Shown here: positions 12,226-27,268 of the stretch, one piece after another
Layout: every line of letters starts with the position of its first letter
Position numbering within the stretch: the first letter of the stretch is position 1
Assembly (NCBI RefSeq): GCF_029784165.1
Contig: NC_073695.1
Coordinates: 229,185,916-229,249,915, forward strand
Direction: 5' to 3'
Length of the DNA stretch: 64,000 nucleotides
Source: Wyeomyia smithii
Lineage: Eukaryota > Arthropoda > Insecta > Diptera > Culicidae
Translations under genes and position numbers: made by a program
The notes under the pieces: generated by a model
The model's database searches: none
Told to the model about the DNA's origin: nothing
Seen by the model: the letters and a program-made list of their open reading frames with translations, nothing else

Positions 12226-14736
12226 CTAGTGGTCAGACCCAGCCTTTCTCATTCAAACTTTTATTTGTAAAAATAGATTTACATGAACGCTTCAATCCAA
12301 TAAATGTATATTCACTCTTTAGGTTCTAAAATATTGATGTTGTAATCTATACATATAAAAAATGTAGTCCGGTCTGTCTGTTTGTCTGATCCATATAGGC
12401 TCGAAAACTACCAACCCGATCGACGTGAAAATTTGTATGTAGGGGTTTTTGGTCCCGATAAAGGTTCCTATGATAGTTTGAGACCCCTTCCTCTTCTGAA
12501 AAGGAGGGGTACAATACAAATGAAACATAAATTTCTGCACAACTCAAGGACAAACCAAGCAAATGAAACCGAATTTGGCATGTGGATGTTTTAAAGGGTA
12601 ACAAATATGTCCATAATGGTTCGACACCCCTCCCTCTTCTGGAAGCACATGTTTCTGCACATCTCGCGAACTAATCAATTGAATGGCAGGTGAATGTTTT
12701 TAGTGGTAACAAATATGTTCCATAATCGACCTCAGGCAACATTTTGGATTGTAAGATGGCAACTTCCGGTTTCTGGAAAACAGCCAAAAATGGCCGATTT
12801 TCACCCAATATAATAATATCCGGATAAAGAATAATACACATGAGCTAAAATCGACCATAGATACCATTTTGAATTCTAAGATGGCGACTTCCGGTTTCTG
12901 AAAAATAGCGGCAAACGACCAAAAACCACCCAATATCGGTATTTCCGAAATCGTAATGATGCACTGGAGCTACAAATCGACTTCAGACATCATTATGAAT
13001 TGCAGGATGGCAACTTGTGGTTTCTGGAAAACAGCCAAAAATGGCCGATTTCCGTCTAACATGAGTATCTCCGGATCTAGAATGATACACAGCAGCTGAA
13101 ATCGACCACAGACCTCATTTTGGATTCTAGGTTGGCGACTTCCGGTTCCTGGGAAACAGCCGAAAATGATCAAATTACACCCAATATGGGTGATTCTTCA
13201 ACCAGAATGACGCTCAGAGGCCAGAAATTATCTTAAATACCATTTTGAAATTCAAGATGGCGACTTCCGGTTTGTGAAAAGCAGCCTAAAATAACCAAAT
13301 ACCATAAAATATGAGTAGCCCTGGAACCAGAATGATGCAATGAGCTAACAATTGACCTCAGGCACCATTTTGAATTGCTAAATGGCAACTTCTATGAAAC
13401 AGTTGAAAATGACCAAATAATACTCAATATGGATATTTCCGTAATCGAGATGATGCATAGAAACCAAACATTGACCCTTGACACCATTTTGAATTTAAAG
13501 ACGACCACTTTTAGTTTCTGGAAAACAACCAAAATAACTAAATACCTCCCAATATGAGTATTTCCGGTGTCAGATTGATGCCAGAAAATCTGCTGAAAAT
13601 GACCGAATACCACCCAATATGAATATATTCAGAATTAAGGTGATGTACAGAAGCCAAAAGTCGAGGATGTTGTCATTTCGATAAAACCAATCATTTCAAA
13701 CGATTTGTTATTTGACTATGATCATATCCTATGGCCGAATCGTCGTGCATTTGCAGACTTTAAACAAATCGTAAGGAATCAATGAATTTGGAACGTTCAA
13801 ATAGTACGATACCACATTTAATTTATGTTAAGGCCACATATATCGATCAAAGCAGGTATAGTTTTCAATAGTCTTTGAATTTCTTTTCTTTCCATAACTT
13901 TTTAGCCACATATCAAATTGTTATGAAGTTTGCTATTTATTAATTTATTAATAATATTGATCAAATCGGTTGTGTAGTTACTGAGATAACGAAGTTTCAT
14001 GATTTTCACGTTTCGGTACTTTACAGACGAAGCTACAGTCCGATTACAATGAAATTCAATAGGGTGTTACGAGGTAGCTAGACTTATTAGTTGACACTAA
14101 TTCTGTGGAAATCGGGTCAGACATCTCTGAGAAAAGTGAGTGAGTTCGAGTAGTCTTTGAAATATGTTCCTTTTCATAGCTGGATTTCACATTTTTAAAC
14201 ATAACAGGCGAAGTAAGAATCCTATTGCAAAACAAATCAATAGGGTCTTATGGGACAACTAGACCTTCCATTTGACACTGATTTCATGAAAATCGGTTCA
14301 GCCATCTCTGAGAGACATGAGTGAGATTGAACAGTCTCCAGAACTCGTTTCTTTTCATAACTTTCTTTTGAACCACATGTCTAATCTTTATAAAATTCAA
14401 AAGTTAAGGGGTTTTTTAGGTAGCCCGTTCATCTAAAACCAATTTTATTTAAATCGGTTGTGTAGTTTTTGAGATAATGATGTTTCATGATTTTTACATT
14501 TTCATACATAACCTTTAAACTAAAAATCCGATTACAATGAAATTAAATAGGGTCCATCCATTAAATAAAAATCTGCACATACACACACACACACATACAC
14601 ACACACACATACAGAAAATGCTCAGCTCGTCGAGCTGAGTCGAGTGATATATGCCATTCGGCCCTTTGGAGCACTTTTATACTTTCGGTTTTGCAAGTGA
14701 TTGCTATACCTTTCTAGGAGAAAGGCAAAAAAACAG
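12226..14736 (+). repeat. Composite repeat R2 with imperfect internal repeats
   Basis: Starts near CCACCTAGTGGTCAGACC and ends AGGAGAAAGGCA. The right half (about 13680-14575) has three to four imperfect repeats of roughly 145-180 bases, each containing an AATAGGGT word followed by a TCTGAGA-type segment. It ends in a CA-rich microsatellite (14578-14615) and the conserved terminal segment also present at 5770-5945. The left part is interrupted by the minisatellite element at 12344-13675. No coding region. Element class unknown. Confidence 0.55.
12344..13675 (+). mobile_element. Non-autonomous element with 125-bp minisatellite (family H1), copy 1
   Basis: Begins TCTATACATATAAAA, then GTCTGTCTGTTTGTCTGATC, followed by three short degenerate units and, from about 12715, at least six tandem units with a period of 125 bases. 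The GGCNACTT word recurs at 12758, 12883, 13009, 13134, 13259 and 13384. An 8-base GATGTTGT occurs at 12336-12343 and 13676-13683 and may be a target duplication. The 5' terminus and the CTAG end of the other copy (61310) resemble Helitrons, but a target duplication would argue against that. Confidence 0.6.
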
Positions 14737-15325
14737 TAACCGTCGAAGCTAAACCAGAAAATGCAGACAACAACAAAAACATTATTGACAGCAAAAAACA
14801 ACAATAAGATTTCAAAAGATGGAAATAAAAAAAACAGTAGAATGTAAACAAACGCCAGAAGCATGGGTATAAACTACGGAAAAACTGTAAATTTAATATA
14901 CAAAGTAAACGAATCATAATAAATTGTCATTCTGAACGGAAAACAGTACATGTCGGACTTGATTATATGTATATAGACTCGATTATATATAATATGATAA
15001 TATATAATTTCATACTCGAGTATATATATGTAGTAGGTTTTTTTTTCTACTTCAAATATGACTTATCCAAAGCTGAAATGTCGTCAGGGAACGTTCATAA
15101 AATACATAACGCTTCTGAAGAAAAAGGGGGAGGCTGTCGGGCAATGCACCGACCCATGTGGAAATTTTGAGGATCTACAAAAAAGAGAGTGTCGAAAATA
15201 GTTATTTTTACTTTATAGTTCGCTAATTGAATCAAGATGAAAAATTGAAGAAAAAAAATAAAAAAAAATTAGAAAAAATAAAAAAAAATATTAAAAAAAT
15301 ATTAAATATTCAGCATTTATTTCTT

Positions 15326-15575
15326 ATGGAGCATGCGCGCTGTGTGTAGCAATTTTTCGCACTATACTTTTTTCTTTTTTGTGCTATTTCTGCTGTTCGC
15401 AGGAAAACCAACATTTGCTGCTTACAGCACAGCTGAGCGAAACAAGAGTTTTTTTTTCAGTTTCGAGATGCAAAGCAAACAACGCAATCTACTTTTCTAT
15501 TTAGATGCTCAACTCTTTTGATATATGCGAGTCTCACGCATCGCACCGCAGTGAACTCTGTTGTGTAGTTATTGA
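15326..15575 (+). repeat. Dispersed repeat, also at 58250-58405
   Basis: Segments TGTGTAGCAATTTTT, TGCAAAGCAAACAACGCAAT, TTTAGATGCTC and CAGTGAACTCTGTTGTGTAG recur with small differences at 58250-58405 in the same orientation. This copy has about 90 extra bases. No element class recognised. Confidence 0.6.
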
Positions 15576-15601
15576 GAGAGCTCACACCAGTTTAATATCT
15601 C

Positions 15602-17441
<1,840 letters not shown>

Positions 17442-18128
17442 CGTTATATGGAAAAAAACAAAACTTGATAGCAGAAAGCCAGAACCAAGTTTTTTTTTTG
17501 TTCTATCGGAAGCCCCAAAAAATCCTAAATTTATCGGAAGTCGATTGGTTTAGTCTCCACTTGGCGCATTGCATTTCAAATTTATATGGAGATTTGTATG
17601 GAAAAACCAACGTTTTTGCATTTTTCATTCTAAAGAGCTCAAAGTGGCTCGAACCATAGGTATCATGACTTCAAATGGTAGGTTTTTTGATGCCTAACAA
17701 CTTGGCCGAAGACATCAAAGAGCTAGGGTGTCCCAAAAAAATACTAGAGCTGTTCGAAGTTGAGTATGTCGAAATTTATGTTGCAAATCATTTCTTCTGC
17801 CAACACTGCCAGTGTACAGGCGTTAGTCAGATTTCCATCAGAAGTAACCTCTGAAACACGTTGTAGATTCCACCTACGCCTAGAATATTGACCTGAAACA
17901 ATTGCTTGGTCTAGCTGAGTGTATAAACTCGTTACAACAGGTTACTTCTGATGGGAATGCTACTGGCGCCGGTACATTGGTAATGTTGGCAGAAAACAAG
18001 ATTTTCTGCATTTAAATCGACATACTCAACTTTGAACAGCTAAAGCTCTTCTTAGGGTCATCCTAGCTCTTCAGTGCCTTCTGCAAAGTTGTTAGACGTC
18101 TAAAATACTATACCAATCGACTTCCGGT
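17442..18128. mobile_element. Palindromic MITE, left arm and centre
   Basis: The left arm contains TATCGGAAGTCGATTGG at about 17533, GCCTAACAACTTGGCCGAAG, GTTGAGTATGTCGA and CTTCTGCCAACA. The same words occur in reverse complement at 17980-18128, so the two halves fold on each other. The right arm continues after the Jockey insertion at 22502-22594, starting TCGACTCCCGGTAAGTTTAG. The far left end was lost where the R1-clade LINE inserted. No coding capacity. Confidence 0.75.
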
Positions 18129-18130
18129 GC

Positions 18131-18164
18131 CAGTGCGTCTTGAGCTGCCCGACAGATCAGACGT
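18131..18164 (+). promoter_or_regulatory. Internal Inr + DPE promoter of the Jockey-clade LINE
   Basis: The 5' end reads CAGT, an initiator, with A at 18132 as +1. AGACGT occupies exactly +28 to +33 (18159-18164), a perfect match to the downstream promoter element consensus RGWYVT. Jockey-type LINEs are known to use such TATA-less internal Pol II promoters, which lets a full-length copy carry its own promoter. Spacing and sequence are seen directly; activity is inferred. Confidence 0.75.
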
Positions 18165-18349
18165 ATTTTCGGTTGCTTGTGGACTGGTCTTTGACTGCCT
18201 GTAGCTTCAAAGTTTGTGTTTTGTCAGTGTGTCTTTTAAAAATTACCTGGACGTTAACTTACATCAGTCTTTCTCAAGACTACCTATTTCTTTTTTTCTC
18301 AATACTTGCAATTTGATATTATTTTTGAACTTTTTTCGTATCACCTGAA

Positions 18350-19635
18350 ATGGCAGGACGAAAAAAGAAACCACGCATCGCTACGGGGAGGAAAAGAGAG
18401 CATCTCTTTCTGAAACTAGCTTATGCAGTGAAAATTTATATGATATTCTGCCTTAGCAAGAAGCCGGCGAAATTGAAATGTTCGAAAGTAAAACTATTCA
18501 AAGTGAAATTTCTGTAAAAAAGGAGAAAGTTCCACCTATTCTGGTAACTATTGCTTCTGAATTTAATATTTTTAAAAGAGAACTTTCTACGTTTCTCTCC
18601 GACGTCAAAGTTACTTATCAAATTGGCCGAAGAGGCGAATGCCGTTTACTGGCCCAAACATTGAAAGATTGAAATCGTCTTATTCAGTATTTAACTGAAA
18701 AGATGTATAATTTTTTTACATATGATACGAAGAGCGCCAAGCCGTTCAAGGTCGTATTGAAAGGTCTCACCAACGATCAAACCGTTGATGAAATCAAAAT
18801 TACTTTGACAGAATTACTTGGTATAGCCCCTACCCAAGTAATTCTGATGAAACAAAAATCACGAGGCGAAAACAGTCAGCGAACTGGAATTTCCCTTGTA
18901 AACTATTTAATTCATTTTAACCGCAGTGAGGTTAATAACTTAAAATTTTTTGAAAAAGCACATGCTTTATATAACGTGTGTGTAAAATGGGAAGCTTATA
19001 GGAAGTTTCGCGGAGGTGAAAAGCATATCACCCAATGCCGTGTTTACCAACGTTATGGCTATGGTTCAAAGTTTTGTAACATTGACCAAAAATGCCTCAT
19101 TTGTGGGGACTCTTCTCACAAAAAGGACACATGTCCTGTGAAAGAGAGTAAACATTTTCGCGGTAACGGCAACCATATGTCGAATTTTTATCAATGCTCA
19201 GCCCGTTTAGCAATTGTTAAGGCAAGGCAAGGTAAACAAAATTCAAAACAAAATTCTCCAGGCGTACCAGTGACGCATAGTTTACCTACTCCTTTGCATA
19301 CCCGCTTAACTTATGCACAGGTTACAGGTAGTTCGAACATTATACCGCCTAGTGTTGGTAGTTCGAAAATGACCGTTAATATGGGTAAGCAAAACACGCT
19401 AGAAAATAATTGTACACCTATTACTCCAGCTAATATTGCTGCCGAAAATATTTTTTCTAATGTCAACTGCCTGGGGCCTATTACGGCAGGTAAACTTTCT
19501 TTTTTGCAACAGGCAATGTTCGATCTTATGAACGCCATGTTGCAGGCAAAATCAATGTTTGAAGCCATTCAAATAGGCACAAATTTTACTATTAAAATTG
19601 TTTCTAATTTAAAATTTAGCAATGATTTTAAATAA
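18350..19635 (+). pseudogene. Jockey-clade ORF1 (gag-like nucleic-acid-binding protein), decayed
   Basis: The likely original start is ATG at 18350 (MAGRKKKPR...). A frameshift near 18400, a TAG near 18432 and a TGA at 18670-18672 interrupt it. From 18703 it is open to the TAA at 19633-19635. The middle part matches the gag-associated domain found before the zinc knuckles in Jockey ORF1 (FKVVLKGL...). Of the usual three CCHC knuckles only the second is intact (CLICGDSSHKKDTC). The first has lost a Cys and its His (CRVYQRYGYG...C), and the third lacks its first two Cys. ORF1 proteins bind the element's RNA in the transposition particle; this one would not be made in full. Confidence 0.85.
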
Positions 19636-22270
19636 AACAATTAAAATATTGAATTGGAATGCTCGCTCATTGAAGGCCAATGAGGCTTTTTAATTTTTCA
19701 ACAGTAAATAATGTGTATATTGCAATTATTACTGAAACATTTTTGAAACCTAACATAAAATTAAAATATGATCCCAATTACGAGGTTCATAGATGTGACA
19801 GGATTCAGGGTTCCGGCGGTGGAGTTGCAATTGTTATTCATCGCCGAATCAAACATCGTGCTCTTCCCCATCTTGAGACGAAAGTTATTGAAACTTTGGA
19901 AATTGAAGTTCAAACTGAACTTGGGATTTTATTTATTGCCGCAGCATATTTACCATTTCAATGCACACGCGAGCACAAAAATTATTTTGAAGGTGATTTA
20001 CAAAAACTCACCAGAAATCGTTCGAAATTTTTTATAATCGGCGATTTAAACGCTAAACATCGTTCATGGAATAATTCTCAAAGTAATTCCAATGGCAAAA
20101 TTTTATTCAATGATTGTTCTTCAGGATACTATTCTATTTTGTCTCCGAATAGTCCTACATGCTTTTCTTCTGTAAGAAACCCTTCAACAATTGATTTGGT
20201 GCTAACAGATCAAAGTCATGTATGTAGTGATTTGATCACACATGCTGACTTTGATTCTGACCATCTTACAATAACTTTTTCTTTATCACATGAATCAGTT
20301 TTAAACCCTATGAGCTCTGTTTTTAATTATAACAAGGCTAATTGGGAAAGATACAAAACTCATATTGAGAGAAATTTCAATAATGAGCTTGATTTGCAAA
20401 ACGAAGTGAATATTGATTCCGCTCTGGAAGCATTAAAATATGCAATTGTTGATGCCAGGAATTATTCTGTTCCAAGGGCTCAAGTGAAATTTGATTTACC
20501 AATAATCGACGAAAATCTTCAACTTCTAATTCGTTTGAAAAATGTCCGCAGACGTCAATATCAACGTTCTCGTGACCCTGTTTTTAAAACTATTTATAAA
20601 GTTTTACAGAAAGAGATTAAACATAGATTCACTCTTGTGAGAAATCAAAATTTTGAGACTAAAGTTGAAAAATTGAAACCATATTCAAAACCATTTTGGA
20701 AGCTGTCGAAGATTCTTAAGAAACCCTCAAAGCCTATTCCAGTTTTAAAAGATGGTGAACGTTTTCTTGTATCCAATGAACAAAAGGCTCAAAGACTTGC
20801 TCAGCAGTTTGAGAGTGTTCATAACTCAAATTTGAATTTTGTGAGTCCAATTGAAAATGAAGTCACACGTCAATTCGATTTAATTTCTTCCCAGAATTTT
20901 TTACCTGCAGAAATAATTGAAACTAACTTGAATGAGATTAAATCAATTATTCAAAATTTCAAAAATATGAAAGCACCTGGTGACGATGGAATCTTTAATA
21001 TACTAATCAAACATCTCCCTGAGAGCACAATGGAATTTTTAGTGAAAATTTTCAATTACTGCTTCAAAATTGCATATTTTCCCAAATTATGGAAAAATGC
21101 AAAAATTACTCCAATTTTAAAACCGGATAAGAACCCAGCTGAAGTTTCAAGTTATCGACCAATCAGTTTGCTTTCTTCAATAAGTAAACTGTTTGAGAGA
21201 ATTATTCTTAACAGAATGATGTCACACATCAACGAAAATTCAATTTTTGCAAATGAACAGTTTGGATTTCGCCATGGGCACTCCACAACTCATCAATTGC
21301 TTACTAATATGATACGAGCTAACAAATCTGAAGGTTATTCCACTGGAGCTGCTCTTTTAGACATAGAAAAAGCATTCGACAGTGTTTGGCATAAAGGTTT
21401 GATTGCGAAATTGCAAATTTTAATTTTCCAATTTTTCTAATCAAAATTTTAAAAAATTATCTTACTGATCGAACTCTGCAGGTTGTCTATCAGAATTCAA
21501 AATCTGATAGATTTCCTGTCAGAGCAGGTGTGCCTCAAGGTTCTGTCTTGGGCCCAGTCCTGTACAACATATTCACTTCAGATCTTCCTGATTTGCCTCC
21601 AGGATGCTCAAAGTCATTGTTCTGCGATGACACAAGCATTTCCGTAAAAGGAAAAAGTCTTCGTGTCATATGCAGTCGATTGCAGAAAAGTTCAGATATT
21701 TTTTCTTCCTACTTGCAAAAGTGGAAAATCTCTCCTAATGCTTCTAAAACTCAAATGATAATTTTTCCGCATAAGCCTAGGGCTTCTTTCCTCAAGCCAA
21801 ACAATAATCACGTTGTCAAGATGAATGGGGTTATTTTAAGTTGGTCCGACAAGGTTAAGTACTTGGGACTAATTTATGATAAAAAACTTATTTTCAAAGA
21901 GCACATTGAGAGTATACAAGCCAAGTGCATCAAATATACGAGATGTTTATATCCTCTCATTAACAGGAATTCTAAACTTTGTTTGAAAAACAAACTTTTG
22001 ATTTACAAACAAATTTTTAGACCAGCAATGCTTTATGCTGTACCGATCTGGTCAAGTTGCTGTTCAACAAGGAAGAAAACGCTCCAAAGGATTCAGAATA
22101 AAATTCTGAAAATGATTTTGAAGCGTCCTCCTTGGTTTGGTACACTCGAATTACATAGACTTACTGGTGTTGAACCATTAGAAGCTATGTCAAATAAAAT
22201 TATTAACAATTTTCGACAAAAATCGTTGCAATCCTCAATTGCTACGATAAGTTCTCTTTATAGCCAATGA
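19622..22270 (+). pseudogene. Jockey-clade ORF2 (endonuclease + reverse transcriptase), frameshifted
   Basis: ATG at 19622 overlaps the end of ORF1 by 14 bases, the usual Jockey arrangement, and opens with an NWNARSL endonuclease start. A frameshift near 19690 moves to the frame open from 19680 to 21440. Endonuclease motifs follow (ITETFL, GGGVAIVI, GDLNAKHRSW, SDHLTITFS), then reverse transcriptase (SYRPISLLS, FGFRHGHSTTHQL, LLDIEKAFDSVWH). A one-base deletion near 21420 shifts again to the frame ending at 22270, which has VPQGSVLGPVLYN and the catalytic motif C as FCDD instead of the usual FADD, then YLGLIYDKKL. No RNase H domain, as is normal for Jockey. Two frameshifts make it inactive in trans. 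Confidence 0.9.
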
Positions 22271-22501
22271 GTTAGCAATTAAGTTAGTTGTAAGTTTACC
22301 TCCCCTTTTTCTGACAAGTAGGTTTGAATCCCTACGAATGATAAGTCCTAATTGCGAAAGCAAACAAATCCTAACAATTAAAATTACAAATTTCTAACAG
22401 TGTTGAGAAGTCACCATTTGTGATTGGATACACATATTCATTATTTACTAATATTTATCATAAATACTTAAGCTACTAACAAATCCCTCCTTAAAAAAAA
22501 A

Positions 22502-22706
<205 letters not shown>

Positions 22707-22855
22707 AAAAATGTTTTTTTCGTATTTCAAGTTAATGTTTCTTTTTATTTATTCAACAACCACAAAATATTCATGCAAAATGAACAAATCTTTTTCCGAT
22801 TCGGTTATGCTTAGGAAAAAAAATGGAGTTTATATGTAATCGAGCCCGACCTGTA

Positions 22856-25490
22856 GAACAGCAAAAATATATAATTTGAGTAAAAATTTGTAAGTCCCAG
22901 AAAGTCGATTTTTTTTAGATTTCATGCAATTCTAAGATGTTTTTGCATTAATCGAAAAAAATTAAACGTCTACCGTTTGAGGCACGTGTTTCCGAAGTCC
23001 GATTGAACTAAAATTTTGCATGGAGGTTTTTTTCTAGATGACGAAACTTTTGCGCACTACTTCTAAGTAAATTTTGAAAAGTCGATTTTCATTGCCCCCA
23101 AATTTACAGCATGACTGTAGAGCGAAATAAGTTACAGCAAAAAATATAAAAAAATAATTTTAGATAATAGTAAAATAGAGATTTCTAATATCGAACATTC
23201 AGAGCTCAATCCAGTTTTGATGTTTTGACTTTTTCAAAAACAAAACCTAATTATGGTCAGTAAGGGTAAGTTGATTCGATTCAACTCCCCAAAGTGCACC
23301 AAAGAATAACCTAGAAAGCAATTTCAGTTGAGAAAGCAGAAATACTGCTTCGCATTTTGCGACAAATACATCAAATTCATATAACATATACACTGTTACT
23401 TTGTACGGAAAAAAACGAATATTCGAGGTTAAGGTGCACAAAAATGATTGAAAAGTAACTTCATTGCTGAATTTTTCTCAACTACATGCTTAAACGAACA
23501 AGAAGTGTAACTGTTTCGTGTAATATTACAAAAAAAATCCGCCCTGTTAAATACACAAAAACTTTACATTGGAGTGTTTGTCCAGCAAAAGGATAACTTC
23601 AAGTGCTAGAGAACGTTAACCACAGGACGCTAGACGACAGGACTCTGCCCTATAAAAACAGTGCTCAGCTAGTTGTTCTCCGGAGGCGAAATCCTGTAAC
23701 TACTGGAAGCAACAGTGTTGTGTACCAAATCCAGTACAGCGCCCCCTAGAGAGAGGGGTATACCCTGTCACACGGGTAATCCGTGCAGGAAAATCGATTC
23801 GTAGTCTCCTGGTTGCGCGTGATGAAACGCAGCAGCACTCCTCTGCAACACCACTCTACTCTGCTCCGCGTGTCATCCGGCGAAACCTAATGAACTGTGA
23901 GCCGTTGTATATATAACTGCGGCAAAACACTTCATAAATTATATGCTCACTTTCATACACGATTTAATTTCATTTGTAACCGAGTTATCTTCTGCAATTA
24001 TATCTTCCACCCTCTGCTGTCGCTGATGTTATTGTTGCTCCGTCTGATCGAGGAGGCGCACATGCAACTGGAAAATTCACAACTGCAAGTGGTGTGCAAC
24101 AATTGTGTGCGCCCTTTCGACACCGTCGGGGTGAGTTCAAATCTTTCCGAGCACGTTGCCGGGAATGTGATACCAGAACTGAGTTGAGCGTAGAATAAAA
24201 GTGTATTTTTTTAATGCATCGAAATTATCCTAGCCCGCATATTTCGTGGCGATGTGAGTTTCCATCCTCAAGGAGCAAGCATAGCATTTTTTTGGCTCGG
24301 TCGTCATTTTATTTTTGCTTTTAGATTGCTTATGGTGCAAAAAACTTAAAACGCAAACTATGAGCTGCAACTAGCGAAAGACACGAGCCTCATCGTTACA
24401 CGGCAGTAGGGTAGAATCGAAAGTGATTACTTTCTATTTCACGAAAAGGCAATTTCATCTCCGGCGGGTGATTTGGAACCATTTTCTATCGTCTCACCGT
24501 CAACGTCGTTGTCGTCGTTGTCGTCGTGGTCGTCGTTGCCGTTCGTTTGGTCTCAGCATATGAGCGTGACATCGTTTGCCGGTCGATCGGGGATCCATTC
24601 TCTTTTTTTCCTACGCTTGCTGTTGGTGCTTTGCTCTGTTTCCAACCCCCCCGATTTAAGTACCACGGTTTGCGTCGGGTGGCTTAACTTTTTTTTCCCC
24701 TGTGCTTAGCTAGCAGCGTCGTGTCGACTACGGTTGTCGAAAGTGGTTTCCTCCAATTTGCCACTGCGGCACTCCCAAGCCTGTGACCAGCGAGCGTGAG
24801 GCGAGAGAGGCTTGAGGGGGGAGACGGTACGTTGAAGACAGTATTGAAAGTAGTCCGATTTCACGAAGTTGCATCCACTATGATCTCAGTGGTTGGATGC
24901 TTTAATGGGGAGGTTAGATCATATCTGCCATCGTCGATACACCGGAACCGAGAACATCGGATGAGTCTTTTTAATTTTGAGTTATATCAAGCTTATTTCA
25001 ATAAACTGAGGCACAAGTTTCATCACTATCAAAAGCCATAAAAAATTGGGCTGAAATATTCATGTTTAAAGGTACCGATCATGTTTGAGTTGTAGGGAAG
25101 ATCGAGATTACTATTAGCGATCTGTAATAAAATCACTTCCACATCTTGATGAAGATAAAATTCAAGTTACAATATCACTTATACGACGCACCTGAAGATT
25201 ATTAGATTACTTGTCCCTCAAAACCGCATAAATCTTGTTATTCTCCCAAATTGCGACAAAACAGCCAAAAATCCCTTATATGATCAAGAAGGCGCCAGCT
25301 AGAGAAGCTGCTCAATTTCACAAAACTATAAAAAATCTGCGAAAATTCCGAGCGTTTTATAAATTAGCTTCATGTTCTCTTTTTTAGCCCATTTTTCTAC
25401 GGGCAGAATTTGTTCATTATTCACATAGAGCAATTTATGAAACAAAATCCATTTCTCCCAAATGAACCTTAGTTCATTAGATTCTCACTT
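22856..25490. other. Gene-free stretch; AT-rich then single-copy-looking
   Basis: 22856-23600 is AT-rich with nothing recognised. About 23600-25000 is more balanced and shows no internal repeats except a GTC/GTT trinucleotide run at 24494-24545. CTATAAAAA at about 23650 could be a TATA box but no initiator sits at the expected distance. Frames of up to ~95 codons do not resemble any protein I know. Confidence 0.4.
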
Positions 25491-25493
25491 CAC

Positions 25494-26420
25494 TTGACTT
25501 TAACTTTTGCGACGACAGACCGATTATCGCTCCAGTACCGAATCCAGAATACATCGCCATGTCACTCGGTCTTGGGCTGCTATCCCCCTGTCGCCTTTAA
25601 CACCTATCACGAGGGCATCCTAGTTGATAGCACACTTCTAACGATTACGAAGTCTACCCCAAAATCGACGGCCTCTATCGGGATTCTCGCTAAATATAGC
25701 CTTTGCCAGTCATTCATCCGGAATTCTAGATACATGCCCAGCCCTCTGAAACCTGCCCTGTTTTATTCGCTTTACTATATCCGCCGATTTGTATGCCGCC
25801 AAAGAACACCAAGAGCTTTACGATCACCCTCTTTCAGAGTCCACGCTTCATGGTCATAGAAGACCGTCTGGAAGATCAGTGTTTTATAGAGTGCTAGTTT
25901 TGTTTGGGTTTGCAGGCTCCGGAACCTTAGCTGATAACACACTCCGTAGAAGACCCTTCTTGTGGCCACTATCCGCCTCTTTATACCTCGGCTAATCTCA
26001 TTATCGCATGCGACAATGTATCCAAGTAAACAAATTCATCGACTACTTCAAATGATTCTCCGTCTATCACCATCGCAGCACCAACATCCGATGGGCTCCC
26101 ACATCCTCTACCACCCATCACGTACTTCGTTTTGGTAGAGTTTTTTGTAGTGGAACTAGACTACTGCGTGGCAGAGTTTATGACAAGCCCTATTATCGCA
26201 GCTTCCTTCTTGAGAGTTCCAAAGGCCTCTTCTACCGCTCTACGGTTAAAACCAGTGATGTCGATATCGTACGTAAAACCTAGGAGCGTAGGAGCAGCCA
26301 TATCTCATTTCTCTTAACTAAATCGTACGCTGCTCTGAAGTCCATGAACATATGGTGAGTCTACAAATGGTGCAATTTATCGAGGTCCACCACGAAAACT
26401 AGATTTATATTTGCCAACAA
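25494..26420 (-). pseudogene. RTE-like non-LTR retrotransposon fragment (reverse transcriptase), decayed
   Basis: Read on the minus strand, the reverse transcriptase segment FMDFRAAYDLV appears near 26320-26350. Further on come TKTKYVMGGRG, VVDEFVYLDTL, the LRFRSLQTQTKLALYKTLI segment and EAWTLKEGDRKALGV around 25790-25970. This order is typical of the RT and post-RT region of RTE-like LINEs such as those described from mosquitoes. Several frame changes and stops break it, and neither the endonuclease nor the 3' end is recognisable. A second relic of the same type is at 47418-49363. Confidence 0.75.
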
Positions 26421-26830
26421 AGATTCTCTGCAACGGCCTCAGTGAAACTTTAAGGACTTTTTAGGATAAATTATTTGCCCTAAAAGTCGTTTAAAGACAA
26501 TTTTAATGTAAAAATTTAAATTAAAAGGTTAAAGCAAAAATTATGTTTTTTTATTCAAAAACTTTTTTCTGCAGAGTTGTCTAAAATTAACGGATCTATA
26601 CCATTATAGAACAACTATTTCTTCTATCTACAAAAATAAACAAGTTAGATGCTCATTTCATCGAAAATTTGGATCACCCTTTTTTTTGATAATTTTCTAA
26701 TAGGTGCTTTATTGTATGTAACAACTTTGCAGAAGAAATTTTTACTCTAAAATATTGCTGTAAACCGGTTCTTTGGTTTCGTTTGCACTAACGAGTGACA
26801 ACTGAAATTTTGGAATATTTTTAGGCTCTC
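26421..26830. other. AT-rich gene-free spacer
   Basis: No gene, repeat or motif that I can support; AT-rich sequence between an RTE-like relic and a TTA-flanked MITE. Confidence 0.4.
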
Positions 26831-26833
26831 TTA

Positions 26834-27268
26834 TGTCGAGTTCGTTTTCGCGGTGCATCTACACTCGGACTACACTTTTTACTCCGTAGATGTTTTTATT
26901 TTCAATTTCCGGATTACACTTTTCCTGTCTCTGACTATACTGTTTCTGTCCCGGGTTACACCCGAAAAAAGCAGAGTGTATTGTAGGTAGTTACCAACAG
27001 ATTCACACGTATGTGTCAAAACTGGTTTGTTTTGGTTTTTGTTCCACGTAGTCAAGTGTCAGGTAATTTTTTTTTTCAGCACATTTGCGAGATGGAAATA
27101 TGAAATGGAAACGAGACAAAAATACGATGGCGAGAATGACCAAAACAAAACAAATTGACAGCTCTCTTTATTGTTACGCTTACCAATGCAACTACCCTGA
27201 TATTTTTTTTTTAAGCTGAAACGTGTAGTCTGGGACGGTGTAGCTACACCGCGCAAACGAATTCGACA
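26834..27268. mobile_element. MITE with TTA target duplication (PIF/Harbinger-like)
   Basis: Left end TGTCGAGTTCGTTTTCGCGG, reverse complement of right end TGTCGAATTCGTTTGCGCGG, continuing as imperfect inverted repeats for about 31 bases. TTA flanks both ends (26831-26833 and 27269-27271). A 3-base TWA duplication is the hallmark of PIF/Harbinger transposons. The 435-base element has no transposase, so it is non-autonomous. Confidence 0.8.

Larger units (their letters stand above)
18129..22501 (+). mobile_element. Full-length Jockey-clade non-LTR retrotransposon
   Basis: A 4.4 kb LINE with 5' UTR, ORF1, ORF2, 3' UTR and a short A tail (about 22493-22503). It is flanked by a near-perfect 14-base target duplication, AATCGACTTCCGGT (18115-18128), matched at 13 of 14 positions at 22502-22515. 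Both ends are thus defined and the element is complete in length. It lies inside the right arm of a palindromic MITE. ORF1 and ORF2 both carry frameshifts or stops, so it is no longer autonomous. Juan-type mosquito elements belong to this clade, but I do not assign a family name. Degraded relatives lie at 35492-35968 and 49778-50590. Confidence 0.9.
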